Positions 1-8,374 of a stretch of DNA of 64,000 nucleotides are shown piece by piece (within the stretch, counting starts at the first letter, position 1; each line of letters opens with the position of its first letter). The notes below the pieces were generated by a model. That model was not told the DNA's origin. It saw nothing but the letters and a program-made list of their open reading frames with translations, and did no database searches. Source of the stretch: Sphingomonas sp. LM7 (lineage in GTDB: Bacteria; Pseudomonadota; Alphaproteobacteria; Sphingomonadales; Sphingomonadaceae); assembly GCF_002002925.1 (NCBI RefSeq), contig NZ_CP019511.1, forward strand, positions 992,001 to 1,056,000, written 5' to 3'. A program made the translations under genes and the position numbers.

Positions 1-397
1 GCTGGTCGCCGAGGAAGTCGCTGCCGCAAAGGGCAATGAGAAGCTGGCGAGCTTTGCGGAGGGACTGGAAAAGGCGCGCGGCCATCTCCAGGGCGCGACG
101 ATGTGGCTGGCGGCCAACGGCTTCCAGAACCCCAATCATGTCGGCGCGGGCGCCTATCCCTATATGCAGCTAACCGGGACGGTGGCGCTGGGGCTGATGT
201 GGCTGCGCATGGCCAAGGCGGCGGTGGAAGCGCTGGCAGCGGGCGGCGACAACCCGAAGTTCCTCGAAGCCAAGCTGGTCACTGCGCGCTTCTATGCCGA
301 GCGCTTCTTTCCCGATGCCGGCGCGCTGCGTCGCAAGGTCGAGAGCGGCAGCGATGCGGTGATGGCGCTCGACCCGGAGATGTTCCGCGCGGCATGA
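1..397 (+). CDS. Acyl-CoA dehydrogenase, C-terminal part (5' end outside window)
   Basis: The reading frame is open from base 2 to the TGA at 395-397, giving about 131 residues of a protein whose start lies to the left. The residues look like the C-terminal helical domain of the acyl-CoA dehydrogenase group that carries an extra C-terminal helical domain: an alpha-helical stretch, the motif YPYMQLTGTVALGLMW, then KLVTARFYAERFFPDAG close to the end. Such FAD enzymes oxidise acyl-CoA to enoyl-CoA in fatty-acid beta-oxidation. The catalytic base and flavin site are outside the window, so substrate range cannot be judged. It is followed 41 bases later by an unrelated PH-domain pair. Confidence 0.85.
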   Translation, partial: LVAEEVAAAKGNEKLASFAEGLEKARGHLQGATMWLAANGFQNPNHVGAGAYPYMQLTGTVALGLMWLRMAKAAVEALAAGGDNPKFLEAKLVTARFYAERFFPDAGALRRKVESGSDAVMALDPEMFRAA

Positions 398-438
398 TCG
401 TGCTTGAGCCGGGAGGGGTGGCATAGCATGGTCGGGCA

Positions 439-915
439 ATGAGCCTGACCAATGTCCCCCTTCAGCCTATCGAACGCGGTGAATTGCATGTGATGCACGC
501 GCGCGGCGCAGTGTCGGCGCTGGCCCTGATCGCCATCGCAGCGATCATCGAGATCGTGTTTGCCGACGAATTGCCAATCCAGGGCGTGCTCGCCGGCGTG
601 GCGCTGGTCGTGGCTTTATGGCTGGCGGTGGTGGCACCACCGCGGCGCTGGCGGCATTGGCGCTATGCGTTCACCGGCACCGAGTTGCATGTCGCGCATG
701 GCTGGTGGACACGCATCCACACGATCGTGCCGGTGCTGCGCGTCCAGCATATCGACTTGGCGCAGGGCCCGTTGGAACGTATCTTCGGCGTGGCGCGGCT
801 GGTGCTCCATACGGCGGGCACCGCGAGTACGATCGTCACACTGCCGGGCGTTGCGCGCGAAACCGCCGAGCAGATCCGTGACGACATCCGGGCACGGATC
901 GGCAGCGCCGCGTGA
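439..915 (+). CDS. PH domain-containing membrane protein, YdbS-like
   Basis: A 158-residue protein with two adjacent hydrophobic segments (about residues 25-60) followed by a bacterial PH domain of the YdbS/YdbT type (about 70-150; RYAFTGTELHVAHGWWTR and VLRVQHIDLAQGPLER are typical). The family partner is a larger protein with several such domains, and that is exactly what follows: the stop of this gene overlaps the GTG start of the next one by four bases (GTGA), so the two are translationally coupled. In Bacillus the YdbST pair is linked to resistance against some antimicrobial peptides; whether that holds here is unknown. The start at 439 gives a short hydrophilic lead before the membrane segments. 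Confidence 0.85.
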   Translation: MSLTNVPLQPIERGELHVMHARGAVSALALIAIAAIIEIVFADELPIQGVLAGVALVVALWLAVVAPPRRWRHWRYAFTGTELHVAHGWWTRIHTIVPVLRVQHIDLAQGPLERIFGVARLVLHTAGTASTIVTLPGVARETAEQIRDDIRARIGSAA

Positions 916-2387
916 ACGATGACGCACCACGCCGGGTGCATCCGGCGACCATCGTGATCGGGATGCTCAAATCGGGGCCGTCGATCGTGTTTGTCATACC
1001 CGCGCTCTATGCGGCCAGCACCAAGTTCGGGCTGCTGGCTAGTGTGGTGCTGATCCTTGCCGGGCTCGCGGCGATGGCGCTCTGGACCTGGTTAGGCTGG
1101 TGGTATCTGACCTACCGGCTGGCCGACGATGCATTCGTGATCGAGAGCGGCATTCTCCATCGCAGCCGGCGCGAGATTCCGCTTGAACGCGTGCAGGACG
1201 TATCGTTCGAACAGAAGCCGCTCGCGCGTCTGCTGGGGCTGGCGCTGGTGCGCATCGAGACCGGCGGCGGTGGCGAGGATGAAGGCGTGCTCGACAGCGT
1301 CACGCTGGCCGAGGCGCAGCGGCTGCGGCTCGCACTGCGGCGATTGCCCGCCGCCGCGGCGGTCGAGAGCGAGGATCCGGAGGCCGGACGGCGCGTGTTC
1401 GCGATGTCGGGGGGGCGGGTGGTGCTCTATGGGATGTTCAACTTCTCGCTAGTGTGGATCGCGGGGATTTTCGCGGTGCTGCAGATGACGGACCGCGTTA
1501 TCGAGCTGGATTGGGAGCAGATGATGGGCCTCGCGCAGAGCGAAGTGCGCAGCCATCTGACGATCGGTGCAGTGCTGGCGGTGCTCGCTTTGGCGCTGGG
1601 GTTGGGCGTGCTCGCCGGCGTCTCGCAAACCTTCGTGCGCGAGTATGGCTTCAGTCTCGACGAGCGGGGCAGCCGTTTCCGGCGCATCCGCGGCCTGCTG
1701 ACGCGCAGCGAAGTGGTGATCGTCAAGGACCGCGTCCAGCTGGCGCTGGTCCATCGCGCGCCGCTGCGCGGCCGGTTCGGCTGGCAGAGCCTCGAGATGC
1801 AGACGCTGGGCGGCAGTGACGATGCCTCGGGCCGGCAGGCGATGGCGCCTTTCGCGCGGGCTGACGAAGTGGCGCGGGTGATCGATGCCGCAGGACTGCC
1901 GCAATTCGAGGGAGACACGCTGACCCCAGTCTCGCGCGGCCACATCCTGCGCGCGGCGCTTCGTCACGGACTGCCGGTGCTGGTCCTGTTCGCGATTGCT
2001 GGTGCACTGCTGCCGATATTGTGGATCGGTCTGACGCTGGTGCCGGTGCCCGTCGGCGTCGCACTCCTGCAACGGCGCCATCATCGCTACGGGCTTCGCG
2101 CGACCAGCGTGCAGGTGGCGCGGGGCGTGCTGTCGCAGCGCGACTGGACGGTGCCCTATGCGGCGGTGCAGACGCTCACGGTGCGCCGGACCTGGCTCCA
2201 GCGCCGGCTCGGGCTGGCGACGGTGATGATCGACACTGCGGGCGCCGGTGGCTGGGCCGCACCCGACATCGCCGATGTCTCCGAGCCGATCGCCTTCGAA
2301 CTAGCGCAGACACTCGCGGCCCGCGCCGACCTCAGTTACCCGGCGGGGACGCCTGGGCCGCGACCGGTTTCACTGCAGGAAGCGTGA
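912..2387 (+). CDS. PH domain-containing membrane protein, YdbT-like
   Basis: A 491-residue membrane protein with repeated bacterial PH (YdbT-type) domains separated by pairs of hydrophobic segments. The first repeat carries YRLADDAFVIESGILHRSRR followed by IPLERVQDVSFEQ; the second LTRSEVVIVKDRVQLALVHR; the third HRYGLRATSVQVARGVLSQR. The GTG start at 912 overlaps the stop of the YdbS-like gene, which supports both the start and co-expression. The pair probably forms one envelope complex. Its 3' end runs 56 bases into the convergent SleB-type gene on the other strand. Confidence 0.85.
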   Translation: MNDDAPRRVHPATIVIGMLKSGPSIVFVIPALYAASTKFGLLASVVLILAGLAAMALWTWLGWWYLTYRLADDAFVIESGILHRSRREIPLERVQDVSFEQKPLARLLGLALVRIETGGGGEDEGVLDSVTLAEAQRLRLALRRLPAAAAVESEDPEAGRRVFAMSGGRVVLYGMFNFSLVWIAGIFAVLQMTDRVIELDWEQMMGLAQSEVRSHLTIGAVLAVLALALGLGVLAGVSQTFVREYGFSLDERGSRFRRIRGLLTRSEVVIVKDRVQLALVHRAPLRGRFGWQSLEMQTLGGSDDASGRQAMAPFARADEVARVIDAAGLPQFEGDTLTPVSRGHILRAALRHGLPVLVLFAIAGALLPILWIGLTLVPVPVGVALLQRRHHRYGLRATSVQVARGVLSQRDWTVPYAAVQTLTVRRTWLQRRLGLATVMIDTAGAGGWAAPDIADVSEPIAFELAQTLAARADLSYPAGTPGPRPVSLQEA

Positions 2388-3717
2388 GCGTGACCGGCCG
2401 CGCAGGGGCGGGCGCGGGGTCGGCCTTGCGGCGGACACCGGTGAGCGTGGCGGGGCCAGTGGCCGCCTTCGCATCGGGAAGTGGTGTCGGCGAGGCGGCG
2501 GGGGCAGGCGCGACGGCGACCGGCGGCTGGACCCGCATGCACTGGATCGGGCTCGGCCGCTTATATTGCTGGCAGTTCCAAAGCGCCTTGGCATAGCCCT
2601 GCGCCTGGTCGCGCAGATAGCTGAACGAGAGGGCCGCGGTCTGTGCAGGGGTGGCGGGGAGCCTGGCCGGCTTCTGCTTGGGGTCAGTCCACGCCATGAA
2701 CTTGCAGTAGAGCCGCTCGCCACAGGTCTTGATCGCGAGCGCGGCGAACGCATCCGGGTTCATCTTGCGGTCGAGCACGACGAGAAAGTGATTGGCATCG
2801 AGCCCGGCGCCGACTGCATTGGGAACGGCGCTGTCGGGTATCGTCGCGGGATCGATCAACGTGCCGTCGCCCTGGAGCGCCGTTTCGAGCGGATTGGTCG
2901 TGTCGCCCTGATGCACCGGCGACAGCCGCGCCATCTGGGACACATTTGGCTCGACGCCGGCATAGCCACGGTTGAATGCCGGGGGCGTGCCCCACCAGCC
3001 GGCCCAGCGGAAGAACAGATGCGTATCGACCGCGGTGATCTTCTCCAGGCTGGAGCTCCAATAGGGCACCACCCAGTTGGTGTGGTAATGCGTGGCATGG
3101 CCGACCGGGCGATAGACGCTGCCGTTCAGCGCCATCCGCGACACGTCGCGCGCGCGCTCCCAGGCCGCGGTGCCGGGCGAATAGCGCAGCATCGCCCCGT
3201 CGCAGGTGAAGGTGAACTGGCAGCCGGTGCTGCGCTCCGATCCCTGGAAGACGACGCCGCAGACGGTCTTGGGGAAGGCGGGATGGCGCATGCGGTTGAT
3301 GATGACCTGCGCGACTGCGCGCTGGCCAACGGCATCGTCGCCGGCCTCGTAATAGACCGCCGCCGCAAGGCAATCGACGGCGCGCGCCTGACTGTCCGCA
3401 CCGCCGGAAAGGCGGAAGGCGCGGGCAGCGGGATTGGCGAGCGTGGAGAAGGGGATCGCCGCATTGATCGCGCGCGCGTCGTCAGGCGCGACTTGCTGGA
3501 GCTTGACCGGTTCGACGGGGGGCAATTCCTGCTTGGGAACCACCCGCTTGGAGATCACCACGGGCGCGCGCTTGTGAACGATGACGCGCGGCGCGGTGGA
3601 TACGATCAGCAGCGGGACGGCGATCGCGGCCAGCGCCAGCAGGGCGAGCACGATCTTGAGCCACGGTGCCACGGACGCAGCAGGCACGACGACAGGCTCT
3701 TCGGGACGCATCAGCAT
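2332..3717 (-). CDS. Cell wall hydrolase, SleB (Hydrolase_2) family
   Basis: A 461-residue protein with one N-terminal membrane anchor (about residues 18-40, WLKIVLALLALAAIAVPLLI) and a SleB/Hydrolase_2 domain at about 112-235. The motif AAAVYYEAGDDAVGQRAVAQ followed by NRMRHPAFPKTVCGVVFQGS is diagnostic, including the Glu in YYEA expected to be catalytic. Family members cut peptidoglycan glycan strands. The anchor suggests a periplasm-facing enzyme held at the inner membrane. The C-terminal third is low complexity (Pro, Ala). The gene is convergent with the YdbT-like gene and overlaps it by 56 bases. A second in-frame ATG two codons in (3711) is an equally possible start. Confidence 0.85.
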   Translation of the reverse strand: MLMRPEEPVVVPAASVAPWLKIVLALLALAAIAVPLLIVSTAPRVIVHKRAPVVISKRVVPKQELPPVEPVKLQQVAPDDARAINAAIPFSTLANPAARAFRLSGGADSQARAVDCLAAAVYYEAGDDAVGQRAVAQVIINRMRHPAFPKTVCGVVFQGSERSTGCQFTFTCDGAMLRYSPGTAAWERARDVSRMALNGSVYRPVGHATHYHTNWVVPYWSSSLEKITAVDTHLFFRWAGWWGTPPAFNRGYAGVEPNVSQMARLSPVHQGDTTNPLETALQGDGTLIDPATIPDSAVPNAVGAGLDANHFLVVLDRKMNPDAFAALAIKTCGERLYCKFMAWTDPKQKPARLPATPAQTAALSFSYLRDQAQGYAKALWNCQQYKRPSPIQCMRVQPPVAVAPAPAASPTPLPDAKAATGPATLTGVRRKADPAPAPARPVTLTLPAVKPVAAQASPPGN

Positions 3718-3893
3718 GACCGGCGGTCTCGCTCAGCCCAGCGGCGCGCGAAGGCGCCGGGAGATCGGGATCGGGAACGAGGGTACGGACAAAAGCTGCT
3801 CCACAGGCGGGGTCGCCGCCCATAACGCAGCACGGGCCGATTTGGAACCATTGCGGCGCCGAAACGCCGCTGGAGAGGGGTGATCAGGGCAAT

Positions 3894-4038
3894 CCCCTTC
3901 CTGAAAGGGAAGGGGTAGGGGTGGGTTCAACGCCGGGCAGGGCTTGATGCCCTGCTCGGCGCTTTGGTGACCGGCGCTGAGTCTTTTGGGCGCGCAGACG
4001 CGCGCATCCACCCCCTGCCCCTCCCTTGCCGGGAGGGG
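3894..4038. repeat. Intergenic palindromic repeat, family A, copy 1
   Basis: About 145 bases built from three hairpins: a left one at 3894-3915 (arms CCCCTTCC/GGAAGGGG), a central one at 3932-3960 (GCCG-GCAGGGC / GCCCTGC-CGGC around TTGAT), and a right one at 4018-4038 (CCCTCCC/GGGAGGG). A 17-base block GCGCGCAGACGCGCGCA at 3990-4006 is identical in the second copy at 25687-25703. The whole unit can fold as one large imperfect cruciform. It fills most of the 333-base gap between the SleB-type gene and cysK; nothing gene-like is seen in the rest of the gap. Confidence 0.85.
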
Positions 4039-4050
4039 AGTTTCGTCGGC

Positions 4051-4971
4051 TCAGCTCTCGGGCAGGAAGTCGGGAACGCTGAGATAGCGTTCGCCGGTGT
4101 CGTAGTTGAAACCGAGCACGCGCGCGTTGTCGGGCAGGTCGGGCAGCTTCTGGAGGATCGCGGCGAGCGTGGCGCCCGACGAGATACCGACCAGAAGGCC
4201 CTCTTCACGCGCAGCGCGACGGGCCATGTCCTTGGCGACGCCGGCATCGACCTTGATGACGCCATCGATCGCGTCGGTGTGCAGGTTGCGCGGCACGAAG
4301 CCGGCGCCGATGCCCTGGATCGGGTGCGGGCCCGGCGTACCGCCCGAGATGACCGGCGAAAGCTCGGGCTCGACGGCGAAGACCTTGAGATTGGGCCAGC
4401 TCTTCTTGAGCGTCTCGGCGACGCCGGTGATGTGGCCACCGGTGCCGACGCCGGTGATCACCACGTCGATCGGCGTGTCGGCGAAGTCGTTCAGGATTTC
4501 CTGTGCCGTGGTACGGGCATGAACATCGACATTCGCAGGGTTTTCAAACTGCTGCGGCATCCAGGCGCCTTCGGTGGTCTCGACGATCTCCATCGCGCGT
4601 TCGATCGAGCCCTTCATGCCCTTCTCGCGCGGCGTGAGATCGAAGCTGGCGCCATAGGCCAGCATCAGCCGACGGCGCTCGAGGCTCATGCTCTCGGGCA
4701 TCACCAGGATCAGCTTGTAGCCCTTGACCGCGGCGACCATCGCCAGGCCGACGCCGGTATTGCCGCTGGTCGGCTCGACGATCGTCCCGCCGGGCTTGAG
4801 ATCGCCCGACTTCTCGGCCGCCTCTACCATCGCCAGTGCGATGCGGTCCTTGATCGAGCCGCCGGGGTTCGAGCGCTCGGACTTGATCCAGACCTCGGCA
4901 CCGGGGAACAGCTTCTGCACACGGATGTGCGGCGTGTTGCCGATGGTCTCGAGGATCGTGTTCGCCTTCAT
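4051..4971 (-). CDS. cysK: Cysteine synthase A (O-acetylserine sulfhydrylase)
   Basis: A 306-residue PLP enzyme that makes cysteine from O-acetylserine and sulfide in the cytosol. The PLP lysine lies in [11 protein letters not shown] (about residue 42), the substrate loop is [11 protein letters not shown], and the PLP phosphate loop is [10 protein letters not shown]; all are intact and the length is normal. The reading frame stays open far upstream, but the ATG at 4971 matches the family N-terminus ([19 protein letters not shown]) and overlaps the TGA of the upstream MFS gene as ATGA, so the long form is rejected. Coupling to an exporter is suggestive, since cysteine-related metabolites are known MFS cargo, but the substrate is not known. 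Confidence 0.95.
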   Translation of the reverse strand: MKANTILETIGNTPHIRVQKLFPGAEVWIKSERSNPGGSIKDRIALAMVEAAEKSGDLKPGGTIVEPTSGNTGVGLAMVAAVKGYKLILVMPESMSLERRRLMLAYGASFDLTPREKGMKGSIERAMEIVETTEGAWMPQQFENPANVDVHARTTAQEILNDFADTPIDVVITGVGTGGHITGVAETLKKSWPNLKVFAVEPELSPVISGGTPGPHPIQGIGAGFVPRNLHTDAIDGVIKVDAGVAKDMARRAAREEGLLVGISSGATLAAILQKLPDLPDNARVLGFNYDTGERYLSVPDFLPES

Positions 4972-6290
4972 GTCGTCATCTCCTTGGGAGGCACTTCGAG
5001 GTTGGCCGGAGGATCGAAGGTGCGAGCCCGCCTGAGCTCTGGGAATAGCTTGGCCCATAGCAGGGTGACAAGCACCGCGCCGATACCGCCGCCGATCACT
5101 GCGGCGACCGGACCGATCGCCGCGGCGAGGAAGCCCGATTCGGCTTCGCCGAGTTCGTTCGATCCCGAGACGAACAGCGTCGACACCGCGCCGACGCGGC
5201 CGCGCATCTGGTCCGGCGTGTAGAGCTGGATCAATGACTGGCGGACATAGACCGAGACCATGTCGGCAGCGCCGAGTATGAACAATGCGACGAGCGAGAG
5301 CAGCACGGCAGGAGCGAAGTCGCTGCCGATTGCCCTCGGCCCGAGCAAGCCGACGAACAACGGTGCCGATGCGCCGAATATCACGGTGGCCACCCCGAAG
5401 ACGGCCACGGCGATCAGCATTTTCTTGCCGACTTCGGTCTTGAGCGGACGCCACGAGAAGAGCAGCCCGACCAGCACGGCGCCCAGCGCCGGCGCGGCGC
5501 GGAGATGGCCGAGACCCTCCGAGCCGACCTGGAGGATGTCACGCGCATAGACCGGGAGCATCGCAGTGGCGCCGCCGAGCAGCACCGCGAACAAATCGAG
5601 CGAGATCGCGCCGAGAACGAGCCGGTTGCGGCGGACATAATGGAGGCCGTCGACCATCTGCGCCCAGGGGCTGCCGGTGAACTTCATCGCGCTGCGCGGC
5701 ACCGGCGAGATCAGCAGCAGCATCGCCAGCGCGAGCGCGAACAAGCCGGCCGCGACGAAATAGGGCACCGAGGGACCGGCGGCGTAGAGATAGCCGCCCA
5801 TTGCCGGGCCGATCACGGTGCCGATCTGCCACGATGTCGAGCTGAGCGCGATCGCAGTGGGCAGGCTCTCCTTGGGAACGAGGTTTGGCGCCAGCGCGCC
5901 CAGCGCGGGGCCGGCAAAGGCGCGCGCGACGCCGAGCAGGGCGGCGATGCCGAACAGGGCGGGGAGAGTGATCGTATCGGTATAGGTCAGCCATGCCAGG
6001 CTGAGCGCGCACCCGACTTCGAGCGTTACGGCGCAGCGGGCGATCCAGCGCCGGTCGATCCGGTCGGCAAGCCAGCCGGCGAACAGCGACAGCGCGAGCA
6101 GCGGGAGGAACTGGGCGACGCCGATCAGGCCGAGCTGGAACGCGGCTTCCTTGATCGTCATGGTCTCGCGGGCGATGTCGTAGACCTGCCAGCCGATCAC
6201 GATCACCATCGCCATCTGCCCGAGCGTGGCGGCGAAGCGCGCCACCCAATAGGCGCGGAAATTGGCGATGGCGAAGGGGTGGATCGGCAT
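4968..6290 (-). CDS. MFS transporter, EntS/MefA-like exporter group
   Basis: A 440-residue major facilitator with about 12 hydrophobic segments. The N-terminus [20 protein letters not shown] and the cytoplasmic loop [14 protein letters not shown] resemble the EntS-like and macrolide-efflux-like branch; a second-half signature ([20 protein letters not shown]) also fits. The chosen ATG at 6290 sits just before the conserved N-terminus; an ATG at 6320 and a GTG at 6347 are in frame upstream and none has a strong ribosome-binding site. The stop overlaps the cysK start by four bases, so the two are probably one operon with the transporter first. Substrate cannot be deduced. Confidence 0.88.
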   Translation of the reverse strand: MPIHPFAIANFRAYWVARFAATLGQMAMVIVIGWQVYDIARETMTIKEAAFQLGLIGVAQFLPLLALSLFAGWLADRIDRRWIARCAVTLEVGCALSLAWLTYTDTITLPALFGIAALLGVARAFAGPALGALAPNLVPKESLPTAIALSSTSWQIGTVIGPAMGGYLYAAGPSVPYFVAAGLFALALAMLLLISPVPRSAMKFTGSPWAQMVDGLHYVRRNRLVLGAISLDLFAVLLGGATAMLPVYARDILQVGSEGLGHLRAAPALGAVLVGLLFSWRPLKTEVGKKMLIAVAVFGVATVIFGASAPLFVGLLGPRAIGSDFAPAVLLSLVALFILGAADMVSVYVRQSLIQLYTPDQMRGRVGAVSTLFVSGSNELGEAESGFLAAAIGPVAAVIGGGIGAVLVTLLWAKLFPELRRARTFDPPANLEVPPKEMTT

Positions 6291-6368
6291 GCCCGGCTCT
6301 TGGCGCGTTGCGTGCCGCATCGCAACGGGCGAATGCGCGCCTGCCACAAGAGCACCGGTTCCCAGTAC

Positions 6369-6393
6369 GGAACCCGACAGGGGGATGGCGGTT
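6369..6393 (+). promoter_or_regulatory. EcfG-type general stress promoter (GGAAC-N17-GTT)
   Basis: GGAAC at 6369-6373 and GTT at 6391-6393 are separated by exactly 17 bases, the arrangement recognised by the alphaproteobacterial extracytoplasmic sigma factor EcfG. The end of the -10 element lies 38 bases before the ATG of the 25-residue peptide gene at 6431, with a good ribosome-binding site between. This is sequence evidence only. Confidence 0.6.
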
Positions 6394-6430
6394 CTTACGC
6401 CACCGAAATCAACCGATCAGGAGACGAGCG

Positions 6431-6508
6431 ATGGGCAAGGGCATATTGTTGTGGCTGCTGGGGATTCCGATTCCGATCATCATCCTGCTGCTGCTTTTCT
6501 GGCACTGA
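6431..6508 (+). CDS. 25-residue single-span membrane peptide
   Basis: A 25-codon gene reading MGKGILLWLLGIPIP then a run of Ile/Leu and a final FWH. AGGAG lies about 10 bases upstream of the ATG, and a perfect GGAAC-N17-GTT promoter lies 38 bases upstream. The peptide is almost wholly a membrane span with a short basic start (Gly-Lys) and a central Pro pair. I believe similar peptides occur in other proteobacteria but could not check. It stands alone between the divergent MFS gene and the convergent hemerythrin gene. Function is unknown; a stress-induced membrane peptide is the best description. A longer in-frame ORF from 6308 is not supported by a ribosome-binding site. Confidence 0.7.
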   Translation: MGKGILLWLLGIPIPIIILLLLFWH

Positions 6509-6515
6509 GCCGCGC

Positions 6516-7022
6516 TCAGAGCGGGAGCTTGGTGCCTTCGAACAGCACGCCGCGGATCTCCCAGGCCTCCGCGACATAGCTTTCGCGTGTCGGGCCGGCC
6601 CTTCGCGTCCCGTCGGGCTGGACCGGAAGCAGGGGAACGATCTCCATTGCTTCCGCCTCCAGCCGGGCGCGGATCCGCTGCATCAGCCGAGTCACGCCGC
6701 GGCGATAGGTTTCCCAACGGTCCGCCGGGTGCGGCCCCTGCCATCGCGCGACATGCTCGCGATATTCCGCCATCAGCGCAGCCGTCTCGACGCTTCCGCG
6801 CGCTGCCGCCTTTTGCGCGTGCTCGCGGCGGTCGCTCATCATCGGGCCATAGATGGTCGATTCCATTCGCGCGAAATGGACCAGCAAGTCGCGGGTGAAC
6901 GCCCAGCGCTTGTCGGCCATGTTGTCATTCTGGGGCGGCGGCGGCCCTTCCGAGAAACGTTCGACGGATTCCACGTTGGTCAGGATACGGCAGTGTTGGG
7001 CAAGCAGGCGATCGACGGGCAT
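6516..7022 (-). CDS. Hemerythrin-like (HHE) domain protein
   Basis: A 168-residue helical protein that fits the hemerythrin/HHE cation-binding fold, in which a four-helix bundle holds a di-iron centre through His, Glu and Asp. Candidate ligands lie in LLAQHCRI near the N-terminus, LVHFARMES at about 48-56, and YREHVARW at about 85-92. The ATG at 7022 is preceded by GGAGGAGAAC about ten bases upstream, which decides the start over longer open frames. It is divergent from an HWE histidine kinase, so the two may share the intervening control region. Role (oxygen, NO or iron sensing or storage) is not determined. Confidence 0.75.
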   Translation of the reverse strand: MPVDRLLAQHCRILTNVESVERFSEGPPPPQNDNMADKRWAFTRDLLVHFARMESTIYGPMMSDRREHAQKAAARGSVETAALMAEYREHVARWQGPHPADRWETYRRGVTRLMQRIRARLEAEAMEIVPLLPVQPDGTRRAGPTRESYVAEAWEIRGVLFEGTKLPL

Positions 7023-7195
7023 TCGGGGGGTGTTCTCCTCCTTCCCCTCTGCCTCGTTTCTAGCTGACCGCGCGTAAAGCTGCGGCTCCGGTGAAGGCCG
7101 TAATGGTGTTGGTACGGAAGCTGACGCAGCCTGTTGCTCGGGGCGCAATTCGGGCAAACCCGGATTCGTACGGCAAAGCCTGTTTGCTTTATGCA

Positions 7196-7212
7196 CGATG
7201 TTGCTAACATCG
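7196..7212. promoter_or_regulatory. 17-base palindrome in the hemerythrin / HWE-kinase divergent region
   Basis: CGATGTT-GCT-AACATCG is a perfect inverted repeat with seven-base arms. It lies 42 bases before the kinase ATG at 7254 and 174 bases before the hemerythrin ATG at 7022. Its position fits an operator for a dimeric regulator acting on the kinase gene; no regulator is identifiable. Confidence 0.4.
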
Positions 7213-7253
7213 TCCGGTAGAACGATATTTTGAGCGAGAGGCGGGCAGCGGGG

Positions 7254-8315
7254 ATGCAGGCGGGGGCGTCGGCACTGGCTAGAATGGGCGGCGGCGCAAT
7301 GGGCGACGCGGTCCGCCGATTCGATTGGGCGACGACGGCGCTGGGCCCGGCGGAGCACTGGCCTCCCGAGTTGCAATCTGCGGTGGCATGGGTGCTCGAA
7401 TCACGCTTCCCGATGGCATTGGCTTGGGGGCCCGAGCTCGTCACCATTTACAATGACGCGTTCCGCCCCATCCTTGGTGACAAGGAGGTCATTGGCCAAA
7501 GCTTCGCAGAACTCTGGGCCGGCGTGTGGCATGCGGTCGGACCGCTGGTCGAGCGGGCCCGTTCGGGCGAGTCCAGCTATTTCGAGGATTTCCCGCTCGA
7601 GATGGATCGCGGCAACGGGCCGGAGACGGCCTGGTTCACCTTCTGCTTTTCGCCGTTGCGGCTCGCCGACGGCAGCGTCGGCGGGATGATCGACACCGTG
7701 ATCGAGACCACCGGCGCGGTGCTGGCCCGCCAGACCGCCGACGTGATGCGCGATGAACTGGCGCACCGGCTCAAGAACACCATGGCGATGGTCCAGTCGC
7801 TTGCCAGCCGAACGCTGCGCGGAGTGGGCGACAGGGATGCAGTCAAGACGTTCGAGAAGCGCGTCATCGCGCTCGGCCATGCCCATGACGTGCTGGGCCG
7901 CGGCAAGTGGCTCCGGGCATCACTGACCGAGCTCGCCGACGGGCTGCTGGCGATGCACGGCGACCGCTTCGACGTGGCGGGCCCCGAAATCGACCTGGGC
8001 GCCTCGGCGACGCTGCGGCTGTCGCTGATTCTCCACGAATTGGCGACCAATGCAGTCAAATATGGCGCGCTCTCCGCCGAACATGGCCGGGTGGTGCTGC
8101 ACTGGCACCTCGAACACGGCGCGCGAGGTGACGAACTGGTGGTCTGCTGGCGCGAGCGCGACGGCCCGGTAGTAAACGCGCCGGTGCATATCGGCTTCGG
8201 CTCGCGGCTGATCGACATGGGGCTGATCGGCACCGGCAAGGTCGAGCGCCGCTATCCGGCCAGCGGCGTCGAAGTCGATCTGCGCGTGCCGATCGCCGAC
8301 TTGCAGGAACGCTAG
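7254..8315 (+). CDS. PAS-domain HWE-family sensor histidine kinase
   Basis: A soluble 353-residue kinase. An N-terminal PAS-like domain (FDWATTALGPAEHWPPELQS onward, about residues 20-150) is followed by the HWE kinase core. The phospho-acceptor is the His in RDELAHRLKNTMAMVQSL, the N-box is LHELATNAVKYGALS, and the defining Trp-x-Glu occurs in CWRERDGP. HWE kinases commonly feed the alphaproteobacterial general stress response, and three EcfG-type promoters are found in this window, but no phyR/nepR/ecfG set is nearby. No cognate regulator is adjacent. A TTG at 7230 is an in-frame alternative start; neither start has a strong ribosome-binding site. Confidence 0.88.
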   Translation: MQAGASALARMGGGAMGDAVRRFDWATTALGPAEHWPPELQSAVAWVLESRFPMALAWGPELVTIYNDAFRPILGDKEVIGQSFAELWAGVWHAVGPLVERARSGESSYFEDFPLEMDRGNGPETAWFTFCFSPLRLADGSVGGMIDTVIETTGAVLARQTADVMRDELAHRLKNTMAMVQSLASRTLRGVGDRDAVKTFEKRVIALGHAHDVLGRGKWLRASLTELADGLLAMHGDRFDVAGPEIDLGASATLRLSLILHELATNAVKYGALSAEHGRVVLHWHLEHGARGDELVVCWRERDGPVVNAPVHIGFGSRLIDMGLIGTGKVERRYPASGVEVDLRVPIADLQER

Positions 8316-8374
8316 GCCGCTTCCGTATCCGCCCGGTCTTGCTGCACTGCGGCATGACGCTTATATTTCGCACG

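Noticed and set aside
4972..5454. Long N-terminal extension of cysK
   Set aside because: The extension lies antisense-shifted inside the MFS gene; the ATG at 4971 matches the family start and forms an ATGA junction.
8306..8310. GGAAC before the 115-residue hypothetical gene as a stress promoter
   Set aside because: It lies inside the kinase coding end and has no GTT at the right distance.
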